Part shown: in pieces, positions 33,520 through 45,686 of the stretch
Layout of the letters: each line of letters starts with the position of its first letter
Numbering within the stretch: the stretch's first letter is position 1
Source of the DNA: Ctenosaura bakeri
Taxonomy: Eukaryota > Chordata > Lepidosauria > Squamata > Iguanidae
Assembly (NCBI GenBank): GCA_948474755.1
Contig: CAOLHI010000358.1
Span: 62,001 to 126,000, forward strand
DNA length: 64,000 nucleotides
Direction of reading: 5' to 3'
The notes under the pieces: generated by a model
Told to the model about the DNA's origin: nothing
The model's input: the letters and a program-made list of their open reading frames with translations, nothing else
Database searches by the model: none
Program-made: the position numbers and the translations under genes

Positions 33520-35066
33520 AGCAGTAGATACTTGGCCACACTGGATGAATTCAAGTCTCCAGAGCCAGATGAATTGCATCCTTGGATATTAAAAGAACTA
33601 GCAGAGGTCATTTCGGAACTGCTTGCTATAATCTTTGAGAAATCTTGGAGGACATGAGAAGTTCCAGCAGACTGGAAGAGGGCAAATGTTCTCCCCGTCT
33701 TCAAGAAGGGAAAAAAAGAGGACCCAAATAATTATCGCCCAGTCAGCCTGACATCAGTACCTGGAAAGATCCTGGAGCAGATCATTAAGCAGGCAGTTTC
33801 TAATCACTTAGAAAGCAATGTGGTAATTACGAGAAGTCAACATGGATTTCTCAAAAATAAGTCATGCCAGACTAATCTTATCTCTTTTTATGATAGAGTT
33901 ACTAGCTTGATAGAGGAAGGGAATGCTGTGGATGTAGCATATCTCAATTTCAGTAAGGCCTTTGACAAAGTTCTCCATGACATTCTTGCAAAGAAGCTAG
34001 TAACATCCGGGCTGGACAGGGCTACTGTCAGGTGGATCTGTAACTGGTTGACTGACCGTTCCCAGAGGGTGCTCACCAATGGCTGCTTTTCATCCTGGAG
34101 AGAAGTGACTAGCGGGGTGCCACAGGGTTCTGTCCTGGGCCCAGTGCTGTTCAATATCTTCATCAACGACTTGGATGAAGGAATAGAGGGCATGCTCATC
34201 AAATTTGCAGATGACACCAAATTGGGAGGGGTTGCTAATATGCCAGAAGACAGGATCAAAATTCAAAATGACCTGGACGGATTGGAGAGCTGGGCCAAGG
34301 CAAACAAAATGAAATTCAACAGAGAGAAATGTAAGGTCCTACACTTAGGTAGAAAAAATGGAATACAGAAATACAGGATGGGGGACATGTGGCTGGATAG
34401 CAGTACGTGTGAAAGGGATCTAGGAGTCTTCATAGACCACAAGCTGAACATGAGTCAGCACTGTGATGCGGCAGCCAAAAAAGCCAATGTGTCTAGATCA
34501 AGGGAGGTACTTGTACCACTCCACTCTGCTTTGGTTAGACCTCATCTTGAATACTGTGTCCAGTTCTTGGCACCCCAATTCAAGAAGGACATGGTTAAGC
34601 TGGAGCAGGCCCAGAGGAGGGCGACCAAAATGGTGAGGGGCCTGGCAGACATGCCCTATGAGGATAAACTTAGAGAGCTGGGTATGTTAAGTCTGCAGAA
34701 GAGAAGGTTGGGAGGGGACATGATAGCCATGTTTAAATATTTGAAGGAATGCCATGTAGAGGAGGGAGTGGGCTTGTTTTCTGCTGCTCCAGAGACCAGG
34801 ACAAGGAGCAATGGATTCAGGCTGCAGGAAAGGAGATTCCACCTGAACCTCAGGAAGAACTTCCTGACAGTCAGGGCTGTCCGGCAGTGGAATGTGCTGC
34901 CTCGGAGTGTAGTGGAGTCTCCTTCTTTGAAGGTTTTTAAGCAGAGGCTGGATGGCCATCTGTCGGGAGTGCTTTGAGGGTATTCCTTCATGGCAGGGGG
35001 TTGGACTGGATGGCCCATGTGGTCTCTTCCAACTCTACATTTCTATGATTCTATGATTCTATAATA
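33520..35066 (+). pseudogene. CR1 LINE ORF2 (reverse transcriptase), 5'-truncated, one stop
   Basis: CR1 ORF2 copies the element's RNA into DNA at a nicked target. This copy begins at the linker before the RT domain (LDEFKSPEPDELHPW), has a TGA at 33655-33657, then stays open in one frame from 33658 to 34977. Visible landmarks are NNYRPVSLTSVPGKILE (RT start), QHGFLKNKSCQTNL, AYLNFSKAFDKVLHD, SGVPQGSVLGPVLFNIFIND and the catalytic FADDTKLGG (34204-34230). At 34480-34500, KKANVSRSREVLVPL lacks about eleven residues that CR1 copies usually carry between KKAN and SRSRE. The C-terminus is KQRLDGHLSGVL, followed by a short 3' UTR and the TTCTATGATTCTATGATTCT tail (35040-35062) typical of CR1. The endonuclease half is absent, so it is a dead 5'-truncated insertion, but it is the best-preserved element in the window. 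Confidence 0.92.
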
Positions 35067-35292
35067 CACATTGCTCTGCAAATGTCATAGCTACATGTGA
35101 GATACTGGTAGTTACTATGAAAAGAAACAGTAATATTTATTAATAGCAATGTTTATTAATTCCTTTTACCAGAGGCTTCAGGTTTCTTTCCAAAGAGAAG
35201 TTAAAAGTTATTGGAATCTTAACTATGGATGCTATTAGTTTAATTTCTTACTGATAAATATTAAAACAGAAACAAAATCCATAGGTGTAAAA

Positions 35293-35385
35293 GCCCTCTG
35301 AATACATCTTGCCAAGAAAACTCTGTGATACGTTTGCCTTTGTGTCACCTTGGAAACGCCTTGAAGGCACACAACACCAACACCA
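35293..35385 (+). mobile_element. tRNA-derived SINE, 3' end
   Basis: tcttgccaagaaaactctgt, then cttgaaggcacacaacacca. Only the last 90 bases of the SINE remain. Confidence 0.7.
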
Positions 35386-36800
35386 CTGAGGACTGTGTAG
35401 GAGAAACTTGCCCCTTTTAGAGATAAAGAATGGGGGCAGTGAATTTAGTGAATAGAAGATAGAAGCTTATTTTTGAATGACACAGTACTGGTCCAGATGA
35501 GCTATTGAGCAGCAAAGCACACAAACACATTAACCAAGCCCTGAACAGCAGTCGTTAAGTAATAATGGAATATTACTAAGCAAGCACCAAAGGAAATATA
35601 TTCATGTTGAACTCTCCCCTTACATTTCATATTGTTATTATTATTACTGCAAAGTGCCAATTAGTCAATGATGAGGTCAGAATGCTTTTTAAATGCTTAA
35701 CTTGCCTTTTGCATACTTTTCCTTAAGTCTGCCTCTACCTTACTTTGGTCTTCGGTTACTTTCTGAATTTTTTTTGCAATTGCCATTTAAAAGGTTCCCA
35801 TTCAAAACAACAGTAGAATGAAAATTCAGATGCTGCCTATGTGCCAGGGGCTTAAGTACTGTTTGAATTACAGAGGGAGATGCATATATAAAGAACTTGG
35901 GGGCATGTTTGAAAGGTCTTAACAAAATCCAGACTCACTATCCTTAAGTCTTCTCCCTGTTAGCCAAATCACGCTACTCCTTTTAACCTTCTACATTTAA
36001 TAGTTCAGGAAGCTGATACAAAAGATAAGGTGGCTGAGCTCCTTGCTTCTTCTAATTGTTTCATGTGCTGGTCCAAGGGCTGGCAAATATTTGGATTGAA
36101 CAAAAAGTTGATAGTGGAATGCATCGTGTTAGCCTAAGCTAGTCTCCTTCAAGAACACATTGCTGATTGCTGTAGTAAACAGTGAATCTGTGGGTTGTTT
36201 AAAACACAGAGGAGCACAGGAGTAGCTTTCTGGTGTCACCTAATTTATAGGACCTTTTTGCCATGAGATTTCTAGTCTGCCCTGAGAATGTCCGGTTTGA
36301 GCTGCTCTCTGGTCATGTGTCCTCCAACTATCCCAACTAATTTTCTGTCATTCCACATTTTCAGCTGGTTTCTATATATCCTCATTTGTTTTCTCCCCTC
36401 TTCTCTTCTCTTTCTTCTGTTGTCCTTGTCTTAGATCAATTTCTGCAAACAGAGTTTCAAGTGAAAAGTAGTTTCCTCTTGATAAAAGTCTACAGAGGGA
36501 GAAGAGAGAAGCGGAGCAGAGTCTTCCCTTCCCAGTAGGCTCAGACGAAAGCAGACTGCTGCAGCCTCTTGTACTTTGTGTGTTCTTCCTTTTTAATAAC
36601 TTTTGCTGTCTTGACCACACTCTGATGCTGCTTGATCACAAGTATCTCTGTTTTCATCTGTGAAATGTTAGAGGGTAAGTGGTCATACTATGAGCAGGAA
36701 ATTAATGATCATAGAGCTCCTGGTTAAGCCTTCTGATAACTCATGCTATGTACAGTTTTGGTATCATACATAACTATTTGTGTTTCACCTGTAAATATAA
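35386..36800. other. no recognisable gene or repeat
   Basis: Low repeat density and no defensible exon. A minus-strand frame (36620-36372) has no known domain. Confidence 0.45.
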
Positions 36801-36802
36801 TA

Positions 36803-37164
36803 CAGGAATCCCCTGCTTTTCGATGCCTTGTTATCTGACAACTTGCTGTGTCAGCAATTCCAAATTAAGGACAAGTCCTATTAATTCAATGGAGAGCCGC
36901 TCTTTCATCAGCTTTTCTTGCCTCTGGAGGCTTGCTTGGGACTGCTTCCATGCATGCCTTGCTTGTGAAATGAGCTGGGGCAGGGAGGAAGGTGCTAAGC
37001 TGGCTGAAAACTTTGCAAGCAGCTCAAGCATGCTCAGTCCCACATGAGCCTCTGTAAGTCCTTCATGCTTCCTACTGTACATTACATGGGTTCCGCTTTT
37101 CAATCAATTCCATATTCTGACAGTTCTCAGGTCCCTAACCTGTCAGATATATGGGAGAAGCCTA
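36803..37164 (+). mobile_element. Tigger-like repeat family R, copy 2 (362 bp)
   Basis: Flanked by TA (36801-36802, 37165-37166). The left end caggaatcccctgcttttcg and the right end, reverse complemented (taggcttctcccatatatct), form diverged inverted repeats. This is the most complete of three copies (also 13801 and 45687). No transposase frame; the 99- and 90-codon frames on opposite strands are shadows. Confidence 0.75.
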
Positions 37165-37166
37165 TA

Positions 37167-40100
37167 TGATTCCTTATAAGTGAGAGAGGGCTTTTGGAAA
37201 TGATTTCATTGTGCAGATGTGTGTGTGTCATTTTAGATTTTCAGACATGTATTCTTGGAATTTCCTTGGAATTCCAGAATTAATAAATTATCTCACAGTA
37301 AGATAGACCAAGGAGAATTGGAATTATATGATTATTACCTTTTTTCTACTGCAACAAAGCACAGACCTCACTTTTCTGGTTTACCATACATCTTTTGACT
37401 CTGGGGAGTTGTTTTTCTCCTGTGATTTCCATGAGACCACAGGTCATGCATCTGTGTAAAATGTATGAAGTCCCCAGGTCCCAATGTTACAAAAAGAATA
37501 CATTTGTGAAATGCTTTTGATCCACCAGGCTGAGCAAGTAGTAGCACATATGCCAAATAGCCTTCTCTTTCTCTTGTCTCATGGGAACTTCCCTCCCTCC
37601 TTTTTTTTTGTTATGATTCTAGTTTTCTACAGACACATGGCAGCAACTTCAAAGGTTAGGCTGGGAATACTTGTGTCATCTTGTCTCAGAGGAACAGAGT
37701 GATGCATTCACCAGCAGCAGGAGCCAAGTTTGCCCATTGCCTTATTATCTCCTTTTTCTGTACCATCCAAAGCTGTGAAAACTGAATATCCTGCTTTCTC
37801 CTATTAGAGTTTCATTGCTGAAAGAACTATCCTGCTTTGATAGCATGGCATAGTCAAACTTGTGTGAACCAGGATCTGGATTTCACCATCATGAATGTCA
37901 TGGCTGTTCTTCTGTGATTCTCTCTACTGCTTGTCCTTATTCTGTCAAAATATTCTTAGATTACTATCTTTTCTTTCAAGCTGCTATTTTCTTGCTCTCT
38001 CTGGCTTACTTCAGACATCATGCCAAGCCATGCAAATTTGTGCTGTTTACAGTTGAGAACTGTAACCATGATTTGAACTTTAAGGTGTACAATATACAAA
38101 TCATGATCAGAGCAGTGTTCCCTCAATGTGGTACCCTCAGGATATTTTGAATAATAATTTTTCATGGCCACTGGCTATACGAGTGTGTGGTGTGCTCAGA
38201 ACCATCTGGAGGGCACCATACTGCAGAAAGCTGATTTAGAGCAACTTGTAGCTTTTGTTTTTCATCTACTTAGGTAGCTATATTTACTCCTATATCCATA
38301 GTCAGTAGCCTCTTCAGAGCAGTGACACTGCAAATTGTTAATGGTTTGTGAATAAACAGTGGTTTGCAAACCCAGTTTGGCAGCTCCTTACAGTCATGTT
38401 GTAAACTACTGTAGGAATCAAAGATTTATGGATCCCAAACACTGAAAATATTCTATTCCCCATTTAATTCTTTTTGCCACAACTGCTATGAATATAATTT
38501 ATAACCACATTCTTAAACAATGACCCTTTGTTTATTAAACAAAGAAAAATTTGCTATTAGCAGAGGCTTATCTTAATACATTAAGTCTTATGCAGATTTT
38601 ATTTTTTCTTTTAATATGGAAAGTCTAAATAGAAATGCATGAATGGAAATAGAACAAAGAACAAATAAGATATTTAAGTATTGTGGCCTTCTATATGAAT
38701 CTACATTTATTCTATGATACAATACACTGTGGAGCAATTTCTCTGGGTCTCCAAATATTTTGGATTTAATGGCCCAGATTCCTTGACTATTGGCCATGCA
38801 AGGGTGGGAGTTCTGGGAGTTGAAGTCCAAACATCTGGAGGACTAAAGGTTGGGAACCATTGCCTTAGGATGACAGCAGACCAAAAACAACAGAAAACAA
38901 ACAACAAACAAAAACAAAACAAAACAAAAAAATCAATCTCAACAACTAGAAAATTCACAGTAGATTCTTCAACCATGGAGAAAGCATGGCTTTCCAGCTG
39001 AACAGGTGTGCGAAATAATTAAATGCAGGTAGGCTAATCCGTAAGTCTTTCCTGCACACAGTTTGCCTGTTTTAGATTTGCAGCTGGTACTCTACCATTG
39101 CTAGTCTAGCCCCTACTACCTTTGGTTAGTGAAAACTGTTTTTAAAAAAAGCTGCTGAAGCAATCTTGATTTTTTATATATGCCTGACACAAGAGGATTT
39201 TGATGTCCTTTTCTGCTCCCTGTGGCATCTTCAAGTTCACTATCCTCTTTTTACCCAAGATCAGCTGCATCCTGAGGAAACAAATCTAAGACACACTTTG
39301 TTCACCTTTCCCCATTGAAGGGGTTGCTATGACTGGTAGATAATTCAGGCATGGAAGCATGGGGAAAGAGCATCAAGGCCAACATGTGCACAGCTGTCAA
39401 TGCTGTGCTACTTATAGTGCCTCTTCTTACATTACATTCGCTATCTCCCCGAGCTTCAGAGCCTGATTTCAGTACCAGGGAATTTTGAACACCGAGGAGT
39501 AAAGCTTCTTGGCATGTGCAGAATTCATTTCTTTATACTAAAGTTACACCCAACGTCTACAATATATTTTTCAGTATAAGGTCAGTTAAGAGCTATGAAA
39601 ACTCATATCATGTTCCAAGAAAAAGGCTGATACCTTTGTGGCAGAAATCCCATAATCCAAAATTCTGTAAAGCCAAGTCTAAGCAGAAAGTAAACCAACA
39701 AGGAATAAAAGAAAGTCTACTAACCAAGTGGCCAGTGATGAGGAACCTATAAAACAGGGGTTAAAATTTAGTTCAATCCAGTAGAAGTAGCTCTTACTCA
39801 AATTTATAGATTAAACAAAATGCAGTGGCAGCCTCTAAGAGGAATTATAAATTGAGTGGTTTTAAGTAGAAAGGACTAAATCTGAATAGTATATTAAATT
39901 ATATTCTGTAGAAATAAATGGACATGCCCATTACTGTTATTCCAAATATGAAAGTTCATTGCAGTTCCCATAATGGAACTATCAGAACTGAAATGTGCAC
40001 CCAGTGATGTAGAAGAATGTGAAATTTTTAATATTTTATTTTATTTTCAAATCAAGGTCATTGCTATGTGAAATGATCACAAAGCGCAGATCAATTGTTG

Positions 40101-41173
40101 CAAAGTTGTATTTACAACAGCACCAAAACAGAGGCAGTGGACAATTGGCCTCTTACTTCATTTTCAATCATTAAACCTTTGTTATTGTGGAATGCTCCAA
40201 TAGCTGTCATTTTGTTGGATGACTTCAGCTGAGAAAGATTCCATTACTATCTCCTTGCAATCAAAGCAGGATACCCTGATTTTGTTTTGGGCCTAAAATA
40301 AATTAAAAATAAAAATAAACACTCTTAAAATGGTCATGTTCCAAATGGGAGTAATTAACATGATCATACACTTTTTCTGGAATCCAGATCCATGAATCCT
40401 GCAAGCCTACTCATGATTACTTGGCTCACCCCTACACCAACTTTGTCCTATTCAGCCCAGGTTTTTAATTCAAATCAAAGTCTTCTGTTTTAATCAGTTT
40501 TGGTCTGTTGCTTTGTTCTATATGACTGATTTTATTGGCATTGCTGTTTTACTGTAGAATTATTTGTTCCTGGTTTGTATTTATTATTTTGATTTTGATA
40601 TAAAATGCTTTGAGGGCATTTATAGCGGAAAGGTGGGAGAGATTTCTCCCCCATCAGTCAATAAAATGTGCATTAGAATCACCAACTAACCATTACAACA
40701 GGTTTAAGATTTAAGCACGTATGGATTTCAGAAGACATTGCCAGTTTTGAGAGGTAGAAAAAGGGTAATTTTGTAGGGAGATGTAAACCTAATGCATTTC
40801 TTTCCCATCCTTAGTTATGCACTGTGGCCACCACTGCAGCATTTTTCCTGAGATTGAACAGAAGCCAGCCGGAGCAGTAAGTGAGTGATGTTGAAATGTT
40901 GGAAGACTGAATTGTGTTTGCCATGTGGTCTGTCTGCCCTACTCTCCCAGCAGACTGGCCTGCGGCCCTCAGGTACAGTTAGTGTTGCCAGATTTTCAAA
41001 ATAACAATAAGGGACAGTTGAAGTTCATGACATGCAGGGTTGACAATCAGGAAATAGCTATTAACAAGTTTGTGCTCCACTGAAATGCCAAATGAGTGTT
41101 GATTTCGGTTAACTTAACCATGCATGCTGCTTTAAAATTAGCACATTTTCCACATTCATATTACGTGATGCAC
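37167..41173. other. no recognisable gene; minor repeats
   Basis: 38795-38872 (gggagttctgggagttgaagtcc, catctggaggac, gttgggaaccattg) is a copy of the common sauropsid 'gggagttgtagtccaa' repeat. 38885-38932 is an (AAACAA)-rich low-complexity tract. 40590-40680 looks like a SINE/LINE 3' tail (gagggcatttatagcggaaa). The rest is unassigned and shows no exon that I can support. Confidence 0.4.
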
Positions 41174-41455
41174 TGTCAGGAACAGATTCACGCTCACACG
41201 TATTCAATAAACTTGATAGAAGATTTATTGTAACATAGCAAGGGATGCTGTCTTACAGACGTCAAAGCTCGAGAGTGGGATCTGGTTCCCACACTCTACA
41301 CTTAAAAGGACAGTTTCCCCTGAGATAGTTGTAAAAGGACAAACGACCCCAATCACCATGACGACTATCTGTCCAACAGTTCCTTTGAAATTCCAGCCGG
41401 AAGGAATGTTCAACACCTAGGTATAACCTAACATTCTACTATCACCATTCCCACA
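41174..41455 (-). mobile_element. short solo LTR (282 bp)
   Basis: On the minus strand it starts TGTGGGAATGGTGATAGT and ends CTGTTCCTGACA. The complement of an AATAAA signal is at about 41206-41213 (tcaataaac/gtttattga and aataaatcttct). Composition and layout fit an LTR. The flanks TGCAC and GGCAG match at only three of five bases, so the target duplication is doubtful. Confidence 0.55.
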
Positions 41456-41645
41456 GGCAGCTGCCATACAAAAGCAATAAAATGTGGGTGCACCCCGACA
41501 TCCACACACTTCTGTCTCTATGAAGAGTCCGCTCCCCCAAATATGTGATATTTTGCCATCTTGGCCATTCTATACAAAAGGAAAATATTTCCAGCCTTCA
41601 AATAAGGAACATCCCTTAAAATTAAAGATATCTATCAGTCCCATA

Positions 41646-41785
41646 GAAGCCAGTGTGGTGCAGTGGTCTGAACACTGGGCTATGACCCTGGAGACCAGAG
41701 TTCACTTCCCTGCCATGGAAACCTATTATTCTTATTTTTATTCCTTTTTCCCAGGATCTTGGGCATGTTATACACACTCAGGGCC
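41646..41785 (+). mobile_element. tRNA-derived SINE, 5' half
   Basis: gaagccagtgtggtgcagtg, ctggagaccagagttcactt, then a disrupted middle and gggcatgttatacacactca. The tail is missing. Confidence 0.7.
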
Positions 41786-42639
41786 AGATATCAGAAACAA
41801 TCAGTCCTGGTAACCTGGTAGCCTGACCTGCAGTGGAGGACACTGTTGCCAGTTTTGCCAGTTTCAAAGTAAGATTCAGTTGCCTGCCCACTTGGCTTCG
41901 TTTGAGGCAAGAAAATGTCTTGGGTCAATGCTTCCGGCTTGTGAGAGAACTCTGTGTGTGTTTTGGATTGCAAGTCCTGCCAGCTCTAGCCAGCATATCT
42001 AGTAGTGAAAAATGGTGGGAGCTGCAACAACAGCTCAAGGGCCACACTTTTCCCACCTCTGTATTAAGGAATTAACAAATTTGCACCAAACAGTCTCTAT
42101 GTGATGTTTTTTATGGGGTCATTGTTCATCAAAAGAGATCAGAGCAGAATAGTTTAATAGTGTACAGTGTAGATCTTGATTCTCATCCCGCCTTCCACTC
42201 TTGGTTCAATTTTGCTCACATTAAAAACCCAACTGAGCTGAACCAGCAGCACATCAAGGTTCACACAGTGTCGCAAAATCAATCTCTAATCTTTATGCTA
42301 CACAAATAAGCAGCAGCAATAAATGTTTAGACAGTCAATAATACTGTGAGAGGAAACGTTTGTTTCATTGTAATGAATTTATTATGATGACTCTTGGAAC
42401 ACATAGGTCACCCTATGTGTTAAAAGAAATGGTACTTGTTTATACTACTCAGAATAGTACTATCATAGAAAAATTTATTCAACACCAAAAAAAGGGATAT
42501 GTATGAGAGGAGCATTTTTCTGTGTACTGAAATGTGTATGCATAGAGTTAAACCCAAAAATTGTGTACCATTTCAATCTTTCTCTTATTTATTTATTTTA
42601 AAGTTTGCCCACCCATGATATACAAAATTATCAATTTCT
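41786..42639. other. no recognisable gene; repeat scraps
   Basis: 41965-42060 (gattgcaagtcctgccagct...ggtgggagctgcaac) resembles the sauropsid 'ggagttgtagtcc' repeat. Nothing else is identified. Confidence 0.35.
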
Positions 42640-43205
42640 GGGCAGAATTCAAAGTGATGATTATGACCTTTAAAGACCTAGAGTGCTTGGGTCCAAATTT
42701 TTTAAAAGTCTGGATTTCTCCAGATGAGCTGGTCTGAATTCAGAGATTTTCAGGGGAGAGTTTTTTCTTGGTTCCACCACCTTCACAGGAATGGTTGGTG
42801 AGAATTTGAGATTCAGCCTTCACAGTGGCTGCTCCTAGACTATAGAACTCCCTCCCATGGGAGGTCTGGTTAGCCTGTTCCTGCTCTGTTTTTGCTGGAA
42901 ACCTAAGACCTCTTCAATTAGACAGGCCTTTCACTGATTTTAATCATATTGCACATGTGTTCATGTTGTGTTTTCTATTTTTATTTTGTATGTTTTAATT
43001 TTTGTTCTAAATTTTTAAAGCTTTTTATAAACTATGCTTTCTTTTAAAAGTACTGATGTTTGTTTCTTTGTTTTTTTTTTTTAAAAAAACCTTTTCTAAT
43101 AGTACCTTTCTAGTTAAATTGTTATTTTAAATTTCATAAGCTGCCTTGAGTTCCTTAGCAGGAGAAAGGAGGGGGATATAAACTGAATAAAATTAATTAA
43201 ATTAA
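42640..43205 (+). mobile_element. L2-type LINE, ORF2 end and 3' UTR
   Basis: Blocks in order: tgacctttaaagacctagag tgcttgg (the FKDLECLGP segment), cagtggctgctcctagacta tagaactccctcccatggga gg, gcctgttcctgctctgtttt, agacaggcctttcactgatt, then an AT-rich 3' UTR ending gagggggatataaactgaat plus AAATTAATT. It lines up with the fragments at 6375 and 60045 and is the longest of the three. Confidence 0.7.
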
Positions 43206-44598
43206 AACTATCCACTCCTGTTCCTCTGTATCTGCTACTTGAAATAGTTGTCTTATGCTGTGGCTGGCCCTGAGCATATCCAAAACATAATGCAATGATT
43301 TAAAATGACAGTAAAATAGTATGATTAAGTCCTATAAAAATAAAAATATATTACAAACAACAAACTACCAGCTTAACTTTAAAACATTTTTTAGCCCTGT
43401 AGAATACAATCATTGGGATATAATCAAAAAGAAATCTAACACTCAACCACATTCTTAAAAACCTTCTCACCCAGGCTGGCCAAAGACATTTCGCTGCCCA
43501 AGGCAAAGGACAAGACAGCGGACAACCTCAGCTCCACATCCAGACTGACTGGATTAGCAACTGACTTCTCAAAGAGTCACTCTTTATGAGGACAATAGGC
43601 TAGTTTAGGGTGTGCAAGAGGAGCTGTGGGGAGGATGGCAGGAAGCTAGGGTCTGGCCCTGATCTCAAACAAATGGGTCTCCAATACTCCTTTAAAGACC
43701 ATTATTGATAGAGGCAGCCATATACCCTTTGAGTAAGAGTTTCTTAACTTGAGGGCCATTATGAAAAGGTCACATCTCTAACAGGACTCAGGAGCAGACT
43801 ACCAAACAGGGACTCTGATGCCAATTTTCAAGTGTAGTCCGGTTCACACAGGTCCACGCAGTCCATGAAATAACCCAGCCACTGGGCAGGGATAGGATTT
43901 GTCCAAGAACTGCGTTGTCTGCTCTTTCCAGCCCATTGTAAAAGGTGAGGGGCTAAAGAACTCTCAGGATTCCCTGTTCCCAGGCACTTGGAATACTGTT
44001 AAGTGCAGCTCCAGAAGAAGCATGCTTCATGACGTCTCTTTTTTCCCAAAAGTGAGAGCAAGTGGAGTCAGTTCCTGCTGAAGTTGCCCCATAGAGGCAT
44101 CTGAAGTCCCTTGCAGTGACATTCCCCACAGAAGTCCTCACTGCAATCATGTTCCACATGGCCTGTGTTTGTCCACATCTCTCTCTCTCTCTCTCTCCTT
44201 CTGAGAGAGCAATCCAGTGCTCTCAGAAGAAGAAAAAATAGTCTACCTTGACACCTCTCTAAAGGTATAAGCCCCTCAGTTCTGATTCTTCCCTACCTCC
44301 TAGAGAAATTGTAAGAGAAGACAGATCTTACAATATTAGCAATCTGTGAGTTGATCAGATTGTTCACATTATTTTCAGCTTTACAGACTCTAATAACTTT
44401 CCTGTTCATCATTTATATTGGAGATTTAAATGTGCAAAGTGTTTTTGGCTGCATTCCCAAGCGTACTTACTACGAAATCTCCTTGGACTCAGTGGGATTT
44501 AAGCGGATGCTGTTATTTCCTTTTAACATTTGCTTAATGTTAGCTGTGAGCTAGAGTTGATACAGTGCAGAGAAACAATAATGCTCAGAGGTGGACTT
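43206..44598. other. no recognisable gene or repeat
   Basis: Contains a short CT run at 44178-44197. 44452-44510 (ttcccaagcgtacttactacg...actcagtgggattta) resembles a common squamate repeat with a 'cccattgaactcaatggg' core. No exon is supported. Confidence 0.35.
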
Positions 44599-44601
44599 TC
44601 A

Positions 44602-44781
44602 GGCCATTTCCGCACTAGGCTGTTATAGCGCTATGATTCCACTTTCAACATCCTATGGAATCCTGGGGTTTACAGTTTCGGGAGGGGCCAGCTGGCCCCT
44701 CCTGAAGCTGCAAACTCCAGGATTCCATAGGATGTTGAAAGTGGAATCATAGCACTATAACAGCCTAGTGCAGAAATGGCT
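44602..44781. mobile_element. hairpin MITE family H, copy F (180 bp)
   Basis: The arms are ggccatttccgcactaggct ... agcctagtgcagaaatggct and the inner arms carry gttatagcgctatgattcca, ctttcaacatcctatggaat and cctggggttt. The centre is ggccagctggcc. TCA flanks both ends (44599-44601, 44782-44784). This is the best copy for reconstructing the family. Confidence 0.9.
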
Positions 44782-44784
44782 TCA

Positions 44785-45684
44785 GTCTACATCTGTAACC
44801 CTCATCAGCCTCTTTTGGAAGCCCTGTGCACATGGGTGACACAGACTTATTTATTGAAGAATATTACTTCATGCAACATTCTTGTACATTCAGGTGAGGT
44901 GCATCATATTATACCAATAGGTCACTGCTAATGGTCTTGCAATCTGAGAACAAATAGTAGCATATGGCAAGAACAGCCATAAATTGATGGTTAAGGGGCA
45001 TTCCACCTGAAAGTCAAACTATCCACTGAAATCCTCCAATGATTCAGCAGGCCAGCAATTTTGCTAGTATGGGATTCTTCCACAGATTATAGCATTTCAG
45101 AAACAAACCTCCTAGGGTACAAATCAAAGACTGAGCAAGCAAATATCTCTCTCTGAGGGCAGTGTCTGACATGTCCAGAGAAAAGGATAATTAATAACCA
45201 GCCAGGCTTTTGTTTGTTTATTCACACACAGCAGACAGCAAACTACAGGGGCCACATGAAATTCTGCTGATGCCCACCTGTTGGTACCATTTTCATTTAG
45301 CAAAGTCGTGTCCCCTCTCCTCGGTACTCTCCCAAAATTCTAAGCTGAGCAGACCTTCACAAATAATGAGGGAGCTAAACAGGCTTTCTCCTCTTTTAGA
45401 CTGGGAACATTCTGAAACAGTCAGGTAGTATTAGTCCTACAGTTTGGATAGCAATATGGAGTACCTTCAATTAATATATAGTAAAACATTCCTGCTGCAC
45501 TGGGAAACTCTTCTCCCACTTGCTCAATTTGTTGGGGCTCTTTTACATAATTACAGCACTAGATTCCACTTTAACTGCCAAAGAGTGGCTATATTTTTGG
45601 TTTGTAGTTTGGTGAAGCATTAGAGCAATCCAGCAGAGAATTCTAAATACCTCTCTGTAAGTCTGAGTCCCAGGATTTGGCAGG
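44785..45684. other. no recognisable gene or repeat
   Basis: Unassigned. 45595-45680 shares the phrase 'tggtttgtagttt...agagaattctaaatacctctc...ccaggattt' with the centre of copies A and E of the hairpin family, so a damaged copy may lie at about 45545-45685. Confidence 0.4.
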
Positions 45685-45686
45685 TG

